A DNA stretch of 64,000 bases from Anoplolepis gracilipes (Eukaryota; Arthropoda; Insecta; Hymenoptera; Formicidae). Both the position numbers and the translations under genes were made by a program. Below, piece after piece: positions 45,901 to 59,727 of the stretch. The stretch is taken from contig NC_132982.1 in assembly GCF_047496725.1 (NCBI RefSeq), positions 4,557,501 to 4,621,500 on the forward strand. The letters run 5' to 3'. The first letter of the stretch is position 1. Each line of letters starts with the position of its first letter. The notes beneath the pieces were generated by a model. It did no database searches. It was not told the DNA's origin and was given only the letters and a program-made list of their open reading frames with translations.

Positions 45901-48262
45901 TCAAGCTATATTTTGTTTTATGGTGTTTTTCTTCGTACATAATATTATATATATTATACTATATGCCAATTGTGAAATATAGAGATAGTATAATTTTGAC
46001 TATTTGACCTTTTGTTTACTTATCAAATTATTACAATTATATTGTATTTTGATACAATGAAACTTACATTAAATTTCGCAGCTATATCAATTGAAATCAT
46101 TATATCTCGATTATGTTATAAGCCGCTTATTATATAATATATAATAAATGGCTATATCATATATAATAAGCAGCTTATATCATAATCAGGATATAATGAT
46201 CCAATTTCAATGAAACTAATTTCATAGATGATTTCACATTAGATTTTATAGGTGCCTATTTCTGTATATATAATTATGCATATAATCATGTGTGACTCTA
46301 TCGATGAATTATATAAAATAAACAATATTTATATATAATAGTATACATACATATAAAAATATTAAATAGTTATATAATTACTGTATAATTGTAAAAAAAA
46401 TTGTACACAGTAATTAGATAAATATTAATTCTTTTAATATTATTTTGTTTAACGTATAAAAGTGAAAACTATGCAAGTATTTAATATTTTTATATATATT
46501 ATACTATTGTATAAATTAATATTATAAATAAATATTTTACCATAATATAAGTACTATTATATATTTTTAATTTTTAATTTTTAATTTTTAATTTTATATT
46601 ATATTAAAATATTTTATTGAAAACATTTTAGATCTGTAATATATGTACTTTATGTGGCTCATATAAAGTATTAATTATAAAATTATACTACTAACTTTAC
46701 TATCAGAATTTGAACCGAGCGTTGTGGTGGGGGAAAATATATCTTTATTAGACTCTTGCAAAAAATAAAAAAAGAGGGCTTATCTCATAACTTTTAATTG
46801 AATTACATGAATGTTTATGTATTCGTGTATTTTATAGCTTGTGTAAATATTTGTTATTGCATTATTTCTTTGAAGAGAAAAAATTTTTTTTCGTAGACAT
46901 TTTTTCGAATCGTCCAAAAATATTTTACGTTCTAAAGTTTCACAATAAAACAATTTTATATTACATTTTATATCCTTAATAGAAAAGTATATCATTGAAT
47001 AGAATTGGAAAGATTAAAAGAATCTATTTTAATAAAAACAAAGTATATAAATAATTTCTCTATTTATATAACATTTCCATAAATCATTTCTCTATTTATA
47101 TAACAAGAATTTTTAATTGAATAAAAATGTAAAACTTTTTAAAGAAGTAATTTATAATAATTTAGAAATTTAGAAAAATGCATTATATATATTTACAAAC
47201 TATTAGACAATTGATAATAGGAGTAATTGTTAAAATACAAAAACTTGTTGCTTACAATTGTGTCCTGGAATATCGCTTTTCCAAAGAACGCATACAATCT
47301 GCCAATACGCCACGCTCATAAAGAGCAACGGCAAGGTGTACAGAAATATCAGTTTGACAATCGTGAAGGTAGCTTGACTTTCTTGACTCCACGACCAGAC
47401 ACACTGCGTGAATAATATAGTCTGCACTCGACTGCCTGACGGTACAATATGCAACACCAGTAATTCTGGAATATCTGATTGAAAAACATGTGACATTGAT
47501 AAATATGTATTTTTATTTTATTTGCAAATAAATCTTTGAGAAACGTTAGAAAAAAATTAATTCGGACAAATATCGACTTTTTGACTTGTACTTTTGTTAT
47601 ATAAGATATATAAGTGGATTATAAAAGAAGCATTTTTCTTATTTAGAAAATGATGTTAAAAATAATGTTCAAACATTTAAAGAACAATATTTAGATTTTA
47701 CAAAGCCAAATATAATATGTTAGGTCATATATTGGTAGATCTATAACATATAAGATAGCTCAGAATTGATGCAAAATAAGCACGGCGTTTCCTATAATAA
47801 TTTGCAATTCACCTTTTTTTAGCAGAAATATATTCGCTCAATAATAAATTTTGAGATAATCATTTAGATATGAAAAGTTTAGACGGAAATTATAATTTGC
47901 AAATAAAATAAATAATAACGAACTTATTTTTCACCATATCTGAAATATTCTGCATATTATAATTATTAATTATTGTAATTAAAGTAACATTATTTGATAT
48001 GTTCTATAAAAAAGAAGACAAAATATAATCCAGCATCCTGTTTGATATATTCATCAATAAATAATTAAAATAATTTCTTGTTTCTAGTAGAAGTACTTGT
48101 ATATAGATATTTACCAAAAAGTAGCGCTATCAGCCAGATTACTATGATAGCAGTTTTCGCTCGACCTGTCGTAGATTTGAATCTCAATGGGAAACATATG
48201 GCATACCATCGGTCAATCGATATGAAAGTCAGCGTTAAAACGCTGACACTCACCGATACTGT
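38975..48262 (-). CDS. Rhodopsin-class neuropeptide receptor, allatotropin/orexin-receptor-like (5' exons missing)
   Basis: Minus-strand exons: 48262-48115 (end of TM3, TM4), 47474-47256 (loop 2, TM5), 45369-45210 (loop 3, TM6), 43997-43885 (TM7), then a last exon at either 42705-42578 or 39207-38975. Phases agree at every join. Seen: a DRW form of the DRY motif in SIDRWYAICFPL; TM4 IIVIWLIALLF; TM6 KMLVAVVITFAICFFPVHLL; TM7 WLCYFNSAVNPVIYNFMSG. SHWLCYxNSAVNPVIYNFMSGKFR-type TM7 ends with RSRRKAAKML before TM6 are typical of insect allatotropin receptors, relatives of vertebrate orexin receptors; SIFamide or NPFF-type receptors are less likely. Such receptors signal through Gq and calcium at the plasma membrane. 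The N-terminus, TM1, TM2 and start of TM3 were not found and must lie upstream, probably beyond 64000. Confidence 0.72.
39960..41970. repeat. Three diverged copies of a ~300 bp GC-rich module
   Basis: Copies lie at about 39960-40330, 40590-40880 and 41640-41970. Shared landmarks in order: a TTTTTTTCGC(A/G)ATT.TTG block, TTTAAAGTGA, ATCTCA.AAA.TG, a CTACAG/GTACAG plus TCGCT block, CTCGTTG..TAATG/ATTATG, and ACGATC(G/A)TC...CAGGTA at the right end. The third copy is the most decayed. The left and middle copies are the most alike. The foldback element sits between copies two and three. Confidence 0.55.
41058..41566. mobile_element. Foldback (palindromic) element carrying a nested palindromic insertion
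   Basis: Arms of 20 bases (41058-41077 versus 41547-41566, two mismatches) continue into 155-base arms (41225-41379 versus 41392-41546, only a few mismatches) around a 12-base loop. Between the two left-arm parts, 41078-41224 is absent from the right arm. That insert is itself a palindrome: arms 41078-41140 and 41161-41220, starting CCAGTAAACACAAAG. So a foldback element of about 175-base arms was hit by a smaller one. No protein is encoded; both look like non-autonomous DNA elements (MITE/foldback type). The superfamily is not assigned. Confidence 0.8.
42578..42705 (-). other. Receptor alternative last exon, proximal (short tail)
   Basis: Acceptor ACTTTACAG at 42706 and upstream; the exon completes a Gly codon with GT and encodes KFRQEFRCSFREC followed by a Cys- and Arg-rich tail, 41 residues, stop at 42578. 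Four Cys could be palmitoylated. The exon starts GTAAGT, so the acceptor is fused to a perfect donor sequence. Confidence 0.65.
44001..45209 (-). other. Receptor intron between TM6 and TM7 exons
   Basis: AT-rich intron from GTACGTT (45209) to TTTTTTTTAG (43998). No exon, RNA gene or repeat of note was seen. Confidence 0.6.
45370..47255 (-). other. Receptor intron between TM5 and TM6 exons
   Basis: AT-rich intron from GTAAGC to TTCTACAG. It contains the palindrome at 46091-46210. An apparent second acceptor, CTACTAG, lies 9-10 bases inside the TM6 exon but would give an out-of-frame join, so the CTACAG acceptor at 45370 is preferred. Confidence 0.6.
46091..46210. repeat. Palindromic element in a receptor intron
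   Basis: Left arm about 46091-46136 and right arm about 46159-46210 are imperfect reverse complements (for example CATTATATCTCGATTATG versus CATAATCAGGATATAATG) around an AT-rich loop. Likely a short foldback/MITE remnant. Confidence 0.7.
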
Positions 48263-48575
48263 CTGAAACAATAAATACCGAATAATTCAATTAATAATTA
48301 TATTCCAACATTTTTATTTTACCATAAAAGCATCATGTTTGAAACAAAATGCCAATTACAACGAAAATATTATTGATAATTGAAATGAGATAAAAAAGAT
48401 ATAAGCAAAAATATTATTTTTAATTATTACACATTGTTATAATTAAACAAAAATCTATATTAATTGGCTTTTCAATTCTTTGTCAAATGTTATCGACATC
48501 AATTGCTTGTTATTCCCAATTTGTCGCAAATCTTCCCACGTAGTACATTTAACATCTCTCTGAGATAATTTATTC

Positions 48576-48631
<56 letters not shown>

Positions 48632-51044
48632 GAATAATGAATGTGTACATAAGCGAATTTAAGCATTATTTATATTCCATTCGAGTCTAATTTGACATAT
48701 TAGATAGAGAGAATATAAACAGTGAGTAGAGCTGTGAGAAAAGATTGAAAACAAGATTGAAAAGGATTAATGAGATTTGCAAGTTGCAATACATCTCTAA
48801 TCTTTTTATTTCATTTTTTTCTTAGCAACGAAGAATTTTTTCTCTTTTTCTCTCTTTCTCTCTGTCTGAAACTGTCAATTGATTTATCAAAGAGATCGTT
48901 TCTAGTTATGTTACCGCTTTGTCTACGTTTGTGATTGCGAAACACGGTTGAATTGATTGTTCAAAGCTAGTTTGAAATTGCAAATTGCATAATATTATAT
49001 GTTCTTTATCTTATACAATTATAATGTAAAATCACGAATACTTTTTTAAATCAGAAACATAACAAGGAATTTTTAAGTACGGAAAAATTATAATGTCAAG
49101 AAAATCACATTCAGAAACTATAATTAATATCTAAGGCGTATTAATATATACGAAGTATCTGTAGTGAAGAGAAACTAATTGCATGAATAAAATTAAAATG
49201 ATTAATCTTCAAGCGTAATAAAAATGATTGAAGAAGTTAATTTATAATTGGAAATTTCATGGAAATCATTTTTTTTCACGTCAATGTTATCTTAAATTAA
49301 AGATGCAGCGATAACACAGAGTCAGATAAGCGAATTCCAACTAAAACGAAAATACAAATCCGAATGAGTTCGTCTCTATTGAATTCGAATTCAATATAAG
49401 CTTTCTTCTTTATGTCGGGAATCATGCATTATTGAAATTCAATTCCGTTTGTCTTGCTATGTCATTTCTCTTCGATACAGTTTTTCGATTTCTTTCAAAT
49501 CTTTCTGTTTAAAAACAATTTTCAAATATAAATATAAAATAAAATATAAAATATATAAATATAAAAATAGATTAATGTAAATATAAATAAATATAAAAAA
49601 AATTCAAGTTTAAATGATTTAAGGAGAAAAAGAGAGCGTGTCTTACCAAATGTAATTAATATAATATGAAATAATCCAGTATTTTTTCTTGATCGAAAAT
49701 CATAAGCACGCATATGCGAATGCAAGAAAAAAAATTACAAGCGAAAACTATAACATTTTTCATCCGACTAGTACGTATATACGTGCATTATAGCAAGAGC
49801 TACCTATCGGTTTTTAATCCCGTATCTGACATAAAACAATTTCGCCAACGTTCGCATTACATGTATACGGCAATGTAGCACGTTTTAATTAAATCGCGGT
49901 TATCACTCGCTGCTTGCTCATGGATGTTGTATCCGTCACGCTAGCACACGTAATTCTTTCGATAGCGAAAGTAGCATACATGGCATGTGATAGGTACACA
50001 TGACATTTCTCGCGTCACATTTCTTCAATCTGGATTAATCCTTTATCCTTAAAATCGTCAACAAATTTTCCTTGAAATTTTGCGTACAATTAAAAATTTC
50101 TAAAATTTTAAATTAATTGATTGAGTGATTATGTAAATGAAGACTATATGATGATCGACATAATTCGAATTCTTTGTTTAAATAAATTTTGAAAAGAAAT
50201 ATTTATATTATTTTTGAAAGAAATATTTAATAAAACATAATGACATCATGTACAGAGAAAGAGAGAGAGAGAGAACACACTTTATAAAATAAATTATAAA
50301 ATTTTAAAGATGTATTTTTTTCACGTAAATGTGCCCTTTATTTTTTTTTTTTTTTTATTAAAATGTTAAAAGTTAAAATTGTTTACGAGTTTTATAATGA
50401 TAAATAAATACATAATACAGTTGGTTTAAGTACGAAATTGTAAAATTTTAATGTTCAATTTCTCATATTCTTAGTAATATTCTGCGTAATCCAAAAGTAA
50501 TTTTCACGTAGGTATGAAATGTAGCTTTCGCTTAAGTCGAAATTGCTCTAAGGTATTTGAAACGTGCTCAGCTGTTCGTGTGTGTCACGTGCCACGTATT
50601 AACAGACTACGACATAATTTTTTCATTACATTCAAAACTAAGAGCGAAATGAACCGGAGTGGTTCGAGGGACGTCGAAATCCTCCTGAAAAATTTATTGC
50701 GTCGCAAAATAGAGATAGAGATATTGCGTGTAAAATATCACTTCCGACGCATCGGAGTTCGCGTTTTTGATATAACATATCGCAGTATACCGCGAGTTTA
50801 CTGCGACATATTTTTTTACTTTTTTCCTTTTTTTTTCTAATGAGAAATCGCGCTCTTGTTATAGTGATTCGCGGACGTTTACATTGTGCGGCACGAACTT
50901 CGACTTAGCTATAATTTAAATGTCGCGAAAGAAAAATGACTTCGCATACAAATCGAAGCGGCGAATAATTATATGCCTGGCAAATGAGAACGCATTGATC
51001 ACCTGACTGATAACTATCGATCAACATACAGAATTCAACACTAT

Positions 51045-51176
51045 CAGATGTTCTTTTAATCTATGAAACCGAATTTAAAATTAACGTGGGGCACGTAAAC
51101 CGCGTTTGTACGAAGTTTATATTTCAGTAAAAAGTAAAGAGTCTAATCGAATTAAAATCGAATAAAAGAACATCTG
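51045..51176. mobile_element. Possible MITE with 14-base terminal inverted repeats
   Basis: CAGATGTTCTTTTA at 51045-51058 is mirrored perfectly by TAAAAGAACATCTG at 51163-51176. The 132-base unit has partly complementary flanks inside the arms and no coding capacity. No clear target-site duplication was seen. Confidence 0.4.
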
Positions 51177-53365
51177 GTGTGTGGTTCTGAAAGTGCTTTT
51201 ATTTGTTAATTTCTAAAAGAATGTCTCTTATTTGTTTGTCATCTCAATCCCATATTGGTTTTTGTTTATATCTCTTCGTCTATCACGTACATTTTGTTCT
51301 AAATATAGTTATTTTGTAAATATAATTTATATAATTTTATCAAGCAGCTTTTTAAACATATTAAGATATTGGAATACATGTTATGATAATATTGAAAGAA
51401 ATATTTTAAAAAATAATTTAACGAGTAAATGTGCGTCGAACGCAACAACTTGTCTCCTCTATTGACTCGCTTTCGCAATCTAATTATCTCAACGCGGAAG
51501 TGCGCTAACGGTTCGAAGTGGGTTCAAACTGCGAGATTGGATTAATATATCCGCTCTAAGCGGGTATATGAATAATCTGCACGCGGTAATTTCCTCTTTT
51601 CCCTTTTCGAGTTTTCCATAAGTGATGTTATGAGTTAACATTTGATAATTTATAATTAAATTATTTAATATTTTTAGATATGTATATGCTTTTTTTTTTT
51701 AAATTTACGACATATTAAAAGTACATGTTTCTTCAATTGTGATATCAGAGATAGAAAAGAAGGAAATTAACCAGAAAAAAAATAATGAGAACAACACTTG
51801 AACCTTTTCCATAGCGATTCCGATCATCCTTGCATATTTCTCTCTGACATTTCTTGTGACATTTCCGTATAATATAACATGTGCGAAAAAGCGCGTACCA
51901 GCTCTCTAATGATCATTGATCTTAATTAATATACATTAGCAGTACTAAATCACAGCAGTATCTTCTGTTTTTACTATTCGACATTTACAGATCATTAAAA
52001 TCAAATTAAGATTTTGCCCATTCGTTATAGATATACAGAACTGTTGGCCCTTCAGCAATAATTATACGTCCTTAGTTAGATCCTTTGATGTGGCGAAATT
52101 CATAGATCTTGAGTGCCACAATATTACTAGAAGCATATTCGACATGCTTTTCAGAGATGGACTTTACTGTTCATATAATATAGATGCATCGTTAAAATAT
52201 ATTAAACCAACATTTTAAGTAAGAAGTAGAAAATTTTCTTAACGAAATCTGAATTTCAAATTTTTAACTTATCTCATCTTCTTAATTTTCAATATCAAAT
52301 ACCTTGTTATAATTATGATTTGGAATAAAAAACTTGATCAAATAAATTGTACTTAGAATTAGATAATTAAAATTTAAGTGTTTTATCTTGCATCGTTGAA
52401 GCTTAAGTCATAAAAAAAACATTTTTATTTTCGATTGTTAAGTAACTCAATACTCATCAATATTTTAATGTATATATTTTTTATAATTATATATTTTTGC
52501 CTCAGATTTAGTAAACAATTAACTTTTATTAATATTTTGAAGGTTCTTATAGGATTAACATTTTATAAATGCGTGTCAGACACACAATATATTTCACGTA
52601 ATATATTTCTGTAAAAAATATTACAGAATTAAGCAACAAGTATAAAAAACAGAAATGTATTTTTACTACCTATTGCGTAATTTTACCTCTATTGTTTATG
52701 TAATTTTATATACTTTTCTTACGTATGTGCATTCATCGGCAATAAGTTCCATTTTTATTTCGATTTAGATGATTAATCAAACTATTTATACAAATAAAAT
52801 CGCTGAAGTTTTGTACGCTTGTACATGTCAACACAGTGATATATAATATCTCGAGAAGTACTTTTTATTCGATTACCTTCTTGCTCGGATAAATCTGCCA
52901 TTTCGTTCAATTTCTCGTAACTACTTTTCTCCTTCTATTACTGATTAATGATGTATGTTGTTTTCTACAGTGCGATATATACAAGATATTTTTGAAAGAG
53001 TACTGCTATTATTCATAGCTTGTTGATTCTTTGCAAAATATTACGCATTATTAAAAATGCATTTTAAGTAAATTATTATTTGTCAATAAACAATTTTAAC
53101 ATAACATTTTTCATATAAAATATAGTTATATAAAATATAGTTATATAAAATATATAACTATATATTTCTTGTTGTTTTATTTTTTTTTTCTCAAAAAATA
53201 AAAAGTAAAAAAGTTTTGTGAGTTATGGTTTTCTTCACAAAACCAACCAATATGTTGTGTGTACGCTGTTTGTTGGCAAAACACCGATTTTTTATTCCGA
53301 ATGAAATGATCAATCAAACTACATAGCGGAAAGTAACACAATTTTCGCAGTTTTATATTTCCAAT

Positions 53366-53641
53366 AATGTAGGATTTAGCACAAATTTTTACACAGTTTC
53401 TACTTAAAGTCACCGCACAAGCTTTTCCGTAACACATTACGTTAAGTACTGACTTAAACTTCAACAAACAAACAAAAAACGTATTAGCAAAACCATTACG
53501 CGTTTTTGTTTGTGTGTTATGTACGGGTTTAAATTTACGGTAAATATATATAACGTAAGATATTACGGAAAAGCTTATGCGGTGACCATTATTATTTTTC
53601 TAATTTCCCGTAATTTATTCAGTTTCAACTAATCCTACATT
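53366..53641. mobile_element. Diverged foldback element
   Basis: The whole 276-base stretch is an imperfect palindrome. The best arms are 53409-53445 and 53551-53586 (GTCACCGCACAAGCTTTTCC mirrored with one mismatch). Outer ends AATGTAGGATT (53366-53376) and AATCCTACATT (53631-53641) match perfectly, and inner parts share ACAAACAAAAA. Non-coding; a degraded non-autonomous DNA element is most likely. Confidence 0.6.
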
Positions 53642-56600
53642 TAATGCGAAACAAACCGAACAGGTTTTTACAATATCGAACAGATTTTTCAAAATTGCAG
53701 TTTATATCGTTATCTCATGTGATGTATAAGCGTAACGAACAGAGATTAAACGGCTTATTATTTATAACGGTTTTAATATATACATATATTATCTTTTGTT
53801 ATATAAAACATAAAATTTATTATATATTGCACGTCTTTATTAAATAATATATACACATTATTAAAAAACCTGCAAGGTTTAACAATAAATGCATTATTCT
53901 AAAGTGTATGCACTCTTTTTAAATTTCATATCTCATTATACCAACGTTATTTTACATTCATCATACAATTATATAATTTTTATATATCTACATTCCATCG
54001 TTATATTTTTGCGTTTCCAAATTTAAAGTTTACACAATATGCTAATTAAATTTATTTTCGTGCATAATAAAATTAAATATCAAAAGTTCAACAAATGATT
54101 TGAATATTTAATTGAAGTGTACATATATTTTCACGTGCGAAAAAACGTGTATTACATCCGTCAGTGTCACATATAGAAAATATATGGGAGAAATGTATGA
54201 GAATAGTCGTTAAAATAAAAATGTCTGATTTTCTTTTCTGGAAATGAATGGCATAACGGAAGAATAATATCTGCAAGGGAAGAAAATCTTTTATTTGCGA
54301 TTGCGTATTTGAAAAATGTGAAATCTAATTTTGCGCACTTATTTATATTATGAAAATCACACAGCTTGAGTTGTAATGTTACAGAGAGTAACTCAAGGCT
54401 CAAGAAGTTGCGAGCAATTTGTCATGAGTAATGAGAAAAGTAGGCTTTTATTAATGTCATTTTGTCGTCAAGAAAAGATATGCTCATCTTATATTCTTTC
54501 TCGTATCTTAATATGATCATCCTGCTTGAGTTTCGTGAAGAATGTTACATGTATATATATCATATATTTTTGTATATTTGATATTACTTGTATATAAAGT
54601 TTTAAAGCTACGATCTATAGCACTGTCATGAAGGTAATAAATAGAGCTTAATAAGATGGACAATAGGGAGCAACTACATTGTAAGATTTATTGATCGTCG
54701 AAACAGATGACACATTGTATCCTGTTTCATAAAGCAGACCCTATACATATCATGTAAACGTGTGATTTCATATAGGGTCGTGATACAAATATTACATTCG
54801 CTCAGAATTTAATAAATCTTCTCGATAACAATATCGAATAATTAGATGTAGTAATGTAATATATTAATCATTATAATTGTCACTCTTACAATTTTTGGAT
54901 CTGAAATGTATTGTAAGATATGTTTGAAAGAGATGTGGAAATTTAATTTATTTGTGAGAAAGATATTTCAAGTAAATTATAATCCAATAATTATTTTCAG
55001 TATATTAGGAAGAAATTTTGTATCTTCGTTTAGCAATCTCTTTATAGTTAAATTCGGATATATGGCACAATCAAATATAATTTATTGCTAATTTGTTTTG
55101 TTTTAATCTTAAATTTTATTACATTAATGGGCTAAACATATGGTTAGCTTATACAAGAGCAAAATATACGTACAGATTTACAAAATTAAATTTTACATTT
55201 TTAAAATATATGCAACTGAAAGCAATATTTTTTTTTACAATTTACAGTTTGCAACGACGTGTTGTTCTTTTGTTATGCCATTTATTTTTTTAGTAAAAGC
55301 ACACATTTCTATTTTAGTGACTATTTTTATTCATTATGTATATGTGATATTGACAGATATGTATATGTACGTTTATTCGTGAAAACATTTAAATAATTAT
55401 CCTTTTTTTTATTAAAAAATTTCTTTTTGATTTTGATATTAAAAATTTTTTTAAATTAATCTCAAGATACATGAGTCCTGAATTTAATATTCGTAAATCA
55501 ATTTTTGATTATTTTTTCAACTTAAGATAAATAATAATTTAACATTCATCGATATGATATGTTCATAGAATTTAGTGTTGCTTTATAAAATATTAATAAA
55601 TCTAAATCACATAAAGCAATGTTTAAAGAGTAATTAATATTTAAAAAAATAATTATTAAGCATAATTATAAATATGTGTTTGCTTCGAGATTACTTGCTA
55701 TCGCTCGATGTCTTCTCGAATTTCTTTCTCCTTTTGTTGCTTATTTTTTGTTTCTCCTTCACGCCTATCCTCTCATCTTATTTGCAAAAACACGTTTAAT
55801 TACGATTGCGTATGTACTAATCATGAGAATACGGCAATCGCATGGCACTTTACATAGTATTTCCGATATTAATCGCACATGACGCGTATTTTATTTTATA
55901 TTACAACGGAAAATCGCAAAAATCACGATTACACGAAATTAAACTAATAAATAAATATGCAAGTTAAAATTAAATATTCATAGAATATCTAAAAATATGC
56001 TGACTATAACGATAGATATCAATTGAATAAAAATAAATAATAAAATACACGTTTCAATAAATTATACATTAGCGCCAAATTTATAATACGCGACTAATAA
56101 ATATAAGATTGATAGAAATTGTATTTAATAATTAAGTACCTCTCAAAGACACTCGAGTCAGATTAATTTGTATTCATGATGCTTTACTAATGACTGAGAA
56201 ACACAAAACTGTCATCGGTTCTGATGTTGCACGATACTATGCAAGTTAATAACTAAATAAGCGATAATCGCGATAATTAATTAATCATCCGGACTGATAA
56301 TCACTTATAAGTATAATAATCGCTGCGGATAATGGCGTTGATATCTCCTAATACTTGTGATTACACATTTCGAGAGGTAATATTAATAACAATATACAAA
56401 GTGACTGCCTGTTCATTCGAGTCTCGCTGCACGAGTGACAAAATTATGATATAACAATTCTTTTGTTTTGTAAGTTTAGATGAATTATTTATAAATGATT
56501 GATACATTGCTTTTTTTTATTTGAATCAGTCTCACGATTTATGTATTATACATCTCCCTTTTCTCAGTTCGAAAATAATTAGTAAATTACACTTAAATAA

Positions 56601-59600
56601 AAATTAAAAATTCAAGGCACATGATGAAAAATATTTAAATTTTCTCGAACTTATATGAAATAATGATTGTCTACAAAAAAAGTTTGCGATGTAACAATAA
56701 TTTATAATTTCTGTAAGCTGTTGCTTTGATTATGAAATATATAAATTGTATGAAATATTTGCTTTGATAGATCATCTCGGTACATTTATAAACGATCAAT
56801 CTCGGGAGTTAATTAATCACACGAATGAATAATCTCCAAATATTTGTCGAATCAGGTTTCAGTATTTTTTTACTACTTATAATATATGATATGAATCGTT
56901 ACAGTATCTCTCGAAATACGATCGCGATAAATATATACTAGGAAATGACAAGCACGATCATTTTCTATGAATGATAGGGGCTTATTAACTCACGCGATTA
57001 ATTAACTTTCAGGATTAGTAATACATACGTGGGTATATCGAGATAACAGCTATTTATCAAATCAGTTGCCTTGCCATTTATACATTTCAAATCAAGATTG
57101 AAACGGTGCAGACAGGTTATAGAAATTATCGTCTAACTTTTTTTATCGGCAAACTTTTTTAAGGATAATTATTTTTTTGAAGGCTCAAAAAAAAAGAATT
57201 TAAATATTTTTTACGTATTACGTATTATAAATCTTTCGTCAATTTATAATTTGCTTATTATTTTGAGATTGAAAACGCGAAAAAATAATATATGAATTAT
57301 TTAAAATACACACAGTTTTAATTTAGTTACAATACTTTCTGTATTTTCAAAACTGTATTTACAAAACACATCGAGTGATTCAAGTAGGTAGAAAAATATT
57401 TGTAACACATTTATGAAAACAAACATGATACATTTACAATTTATCAATGTGCAGCAATAGAAACAAAATATAACATTCTGAATGAATTTTTCTTTCGTAA
57501 TATGTTACATATTTTGTGAAAACTTGATTACCATACATATTTAACCTTTGTTTTGTTTGGCGTATCATGTTATTGTTACGTGCGGATCGTATTGTTCTTA
57601 TTCATGCACTGAATCAGAGCGTGACATGTTAGACGCTTTCTGTGTCGTCGTATTATATGTCAAAGTATGATTAGGATAAATACTAAAAGATACCAAACGA
57701 TCTTGTAATCAATCAAAAATTGTCAATCAATGCAAAAAATCAATTTGTGCTATTATCTTAATTTGTAATCACAACTCGCATTGTATCGAAAAGTATCACG
57801 CAAAATAGGCCGATTAATAAAAATGCCGATGTCATTTTTGAATTTACAAAATTTTACATGTTTATTTGATCATCTTGATGTTTAATTAATAAATATAGCT
57901 ATTATTTTAATTGTATTTCTCTCGTGTGTCACATAAATTCAGCGCTTGTACATATCGATATTTTAAAACGCGTGTATTTTATATTATATGATCTAAATTT
58001 ATCGCGATAAAACGATGACATTTTCTTCGATATTTCTGAACATCTTTATTTTTATATTTAATTTTAATTTTATTTCATATTTATTTAGTTTTATTCAGTT
58101 TCGCAAAATGCGAAATAATAAAATTGCTACTTGTAAAATGTATGCATATATTCTTATTAATAACAAATTTGCTTGCACATTGTTGTTTGGCGGTGATATT
58201 TATCTGCCAAATAGATTATAACTTCGTGTAATTGTAATTTTCACGATCTCGCATTACAATTTGGAATGAAGTAAAGTACGTAATCTGTGCGATTAACAGA
58301 ATGCTATATAAAGTGTTGCGATTGTCACATTGTAACGATTATTTAGTGATCAGTACATGCACGTGATGTTTTCACGAGTGATGGAATTGTGTAAATGCCA
58401 TGAAGGAACAGAAAAAAAAAACAAGAGAAAAGAAGAAATTCTGGGATAACAGCGAGTTAATGGGTATATGGGTATATTTTATTGTTAGCACTAATTAACT
58501 ATGAACGCGATAATTACTTTATGAAATATTAATTATTTTGAACTTTGCTTTATATAATTGGAATATATCATTACATGATATCGATATTAATGATTGATAT
58601 CAGTACATATTATTATTATATTATATTAGATTTAATATATTAATATTTTAAGTTGTTCTATATGTAATTACAATTTTGCTACACATCGTGCATACCAGTA
58701 CATATTAAATTATTTTTTATCTTAAGTTTTTTCTCTTTTAAAGGAAGTATAAAAAATAATTGAAAATTTATTTTGCAAGTATTAAATTCCAAAATAGTAT
58801 TTTGAGAATACATTTAATTCAGAAAATTTTAATACCAAAATTGAAAAGTTACAATTAACTATTTTAAAATATTTTTTTGCTCTTGTCCAGTTCATTAGGA
58901 GTAATAAATTTGAGATTAGAGCAACAGATTAGCATTTGATTATGCCATCCGAATTTCATCTTTTGTGATAGGTGTTAGGTTAACAAAAATGAATCTCATT
59001 TATAACATTTTTTTAAAGAGGTTCTTAGCTAAAAATAAACTTATATTATATGATCTCATATAAAAACAGTTATTTATATTAAAATTTGTATGGAAATGAT
59101 ATTAGTTATACTACTTTTGCATGTGTAAAACTCTTTATGTTTATACTTTCATATTTTATTATTCCAACAAAGTCTTTAAATGGCGTCTTTGCAATATAGC
59201 ATCTTATAAGTACTGTTAATGATTACAAGTGAGATTTTATATTGCGTAATTACCAATTAAAAAACTATCCATGTATAAAAATATACATGTATATGTATAT
59301 AATTTTATGAATTTTTATGTAATATTTTTATTTTTTGCGACATGTTTCATTGTAAATAAATATAAAGAGTTTTACGCTATTACTGCAAACAATGATAAAT
59401 TTGAAAAATCTCTCTATAGTGAAATGGGAATAATACAGCTTTTATATTATTTAATAACTGAAAAATTTTACCATTTTAAAATATATTGAATTGGAAATAA
59501 AGTCGCAATAAATAAATCATAGCAATAAGCATCTTTTACAAAAAATAAAAAATTGGAAGAGTCTAAATCCGTAAAAATTTAATCTGAAATACATATATGT

Positions 59601-59727
59601 GTGCTTTAAGTAAATACTTTTTGCCTTCAAATTTTACATAAAAACATGTGAGAAAAATATATATTATGTACATTCTCTCAATTTTTTAGATTATTCTATC
59701 ACGGGTACGGTCATGAACTTTTTATTC

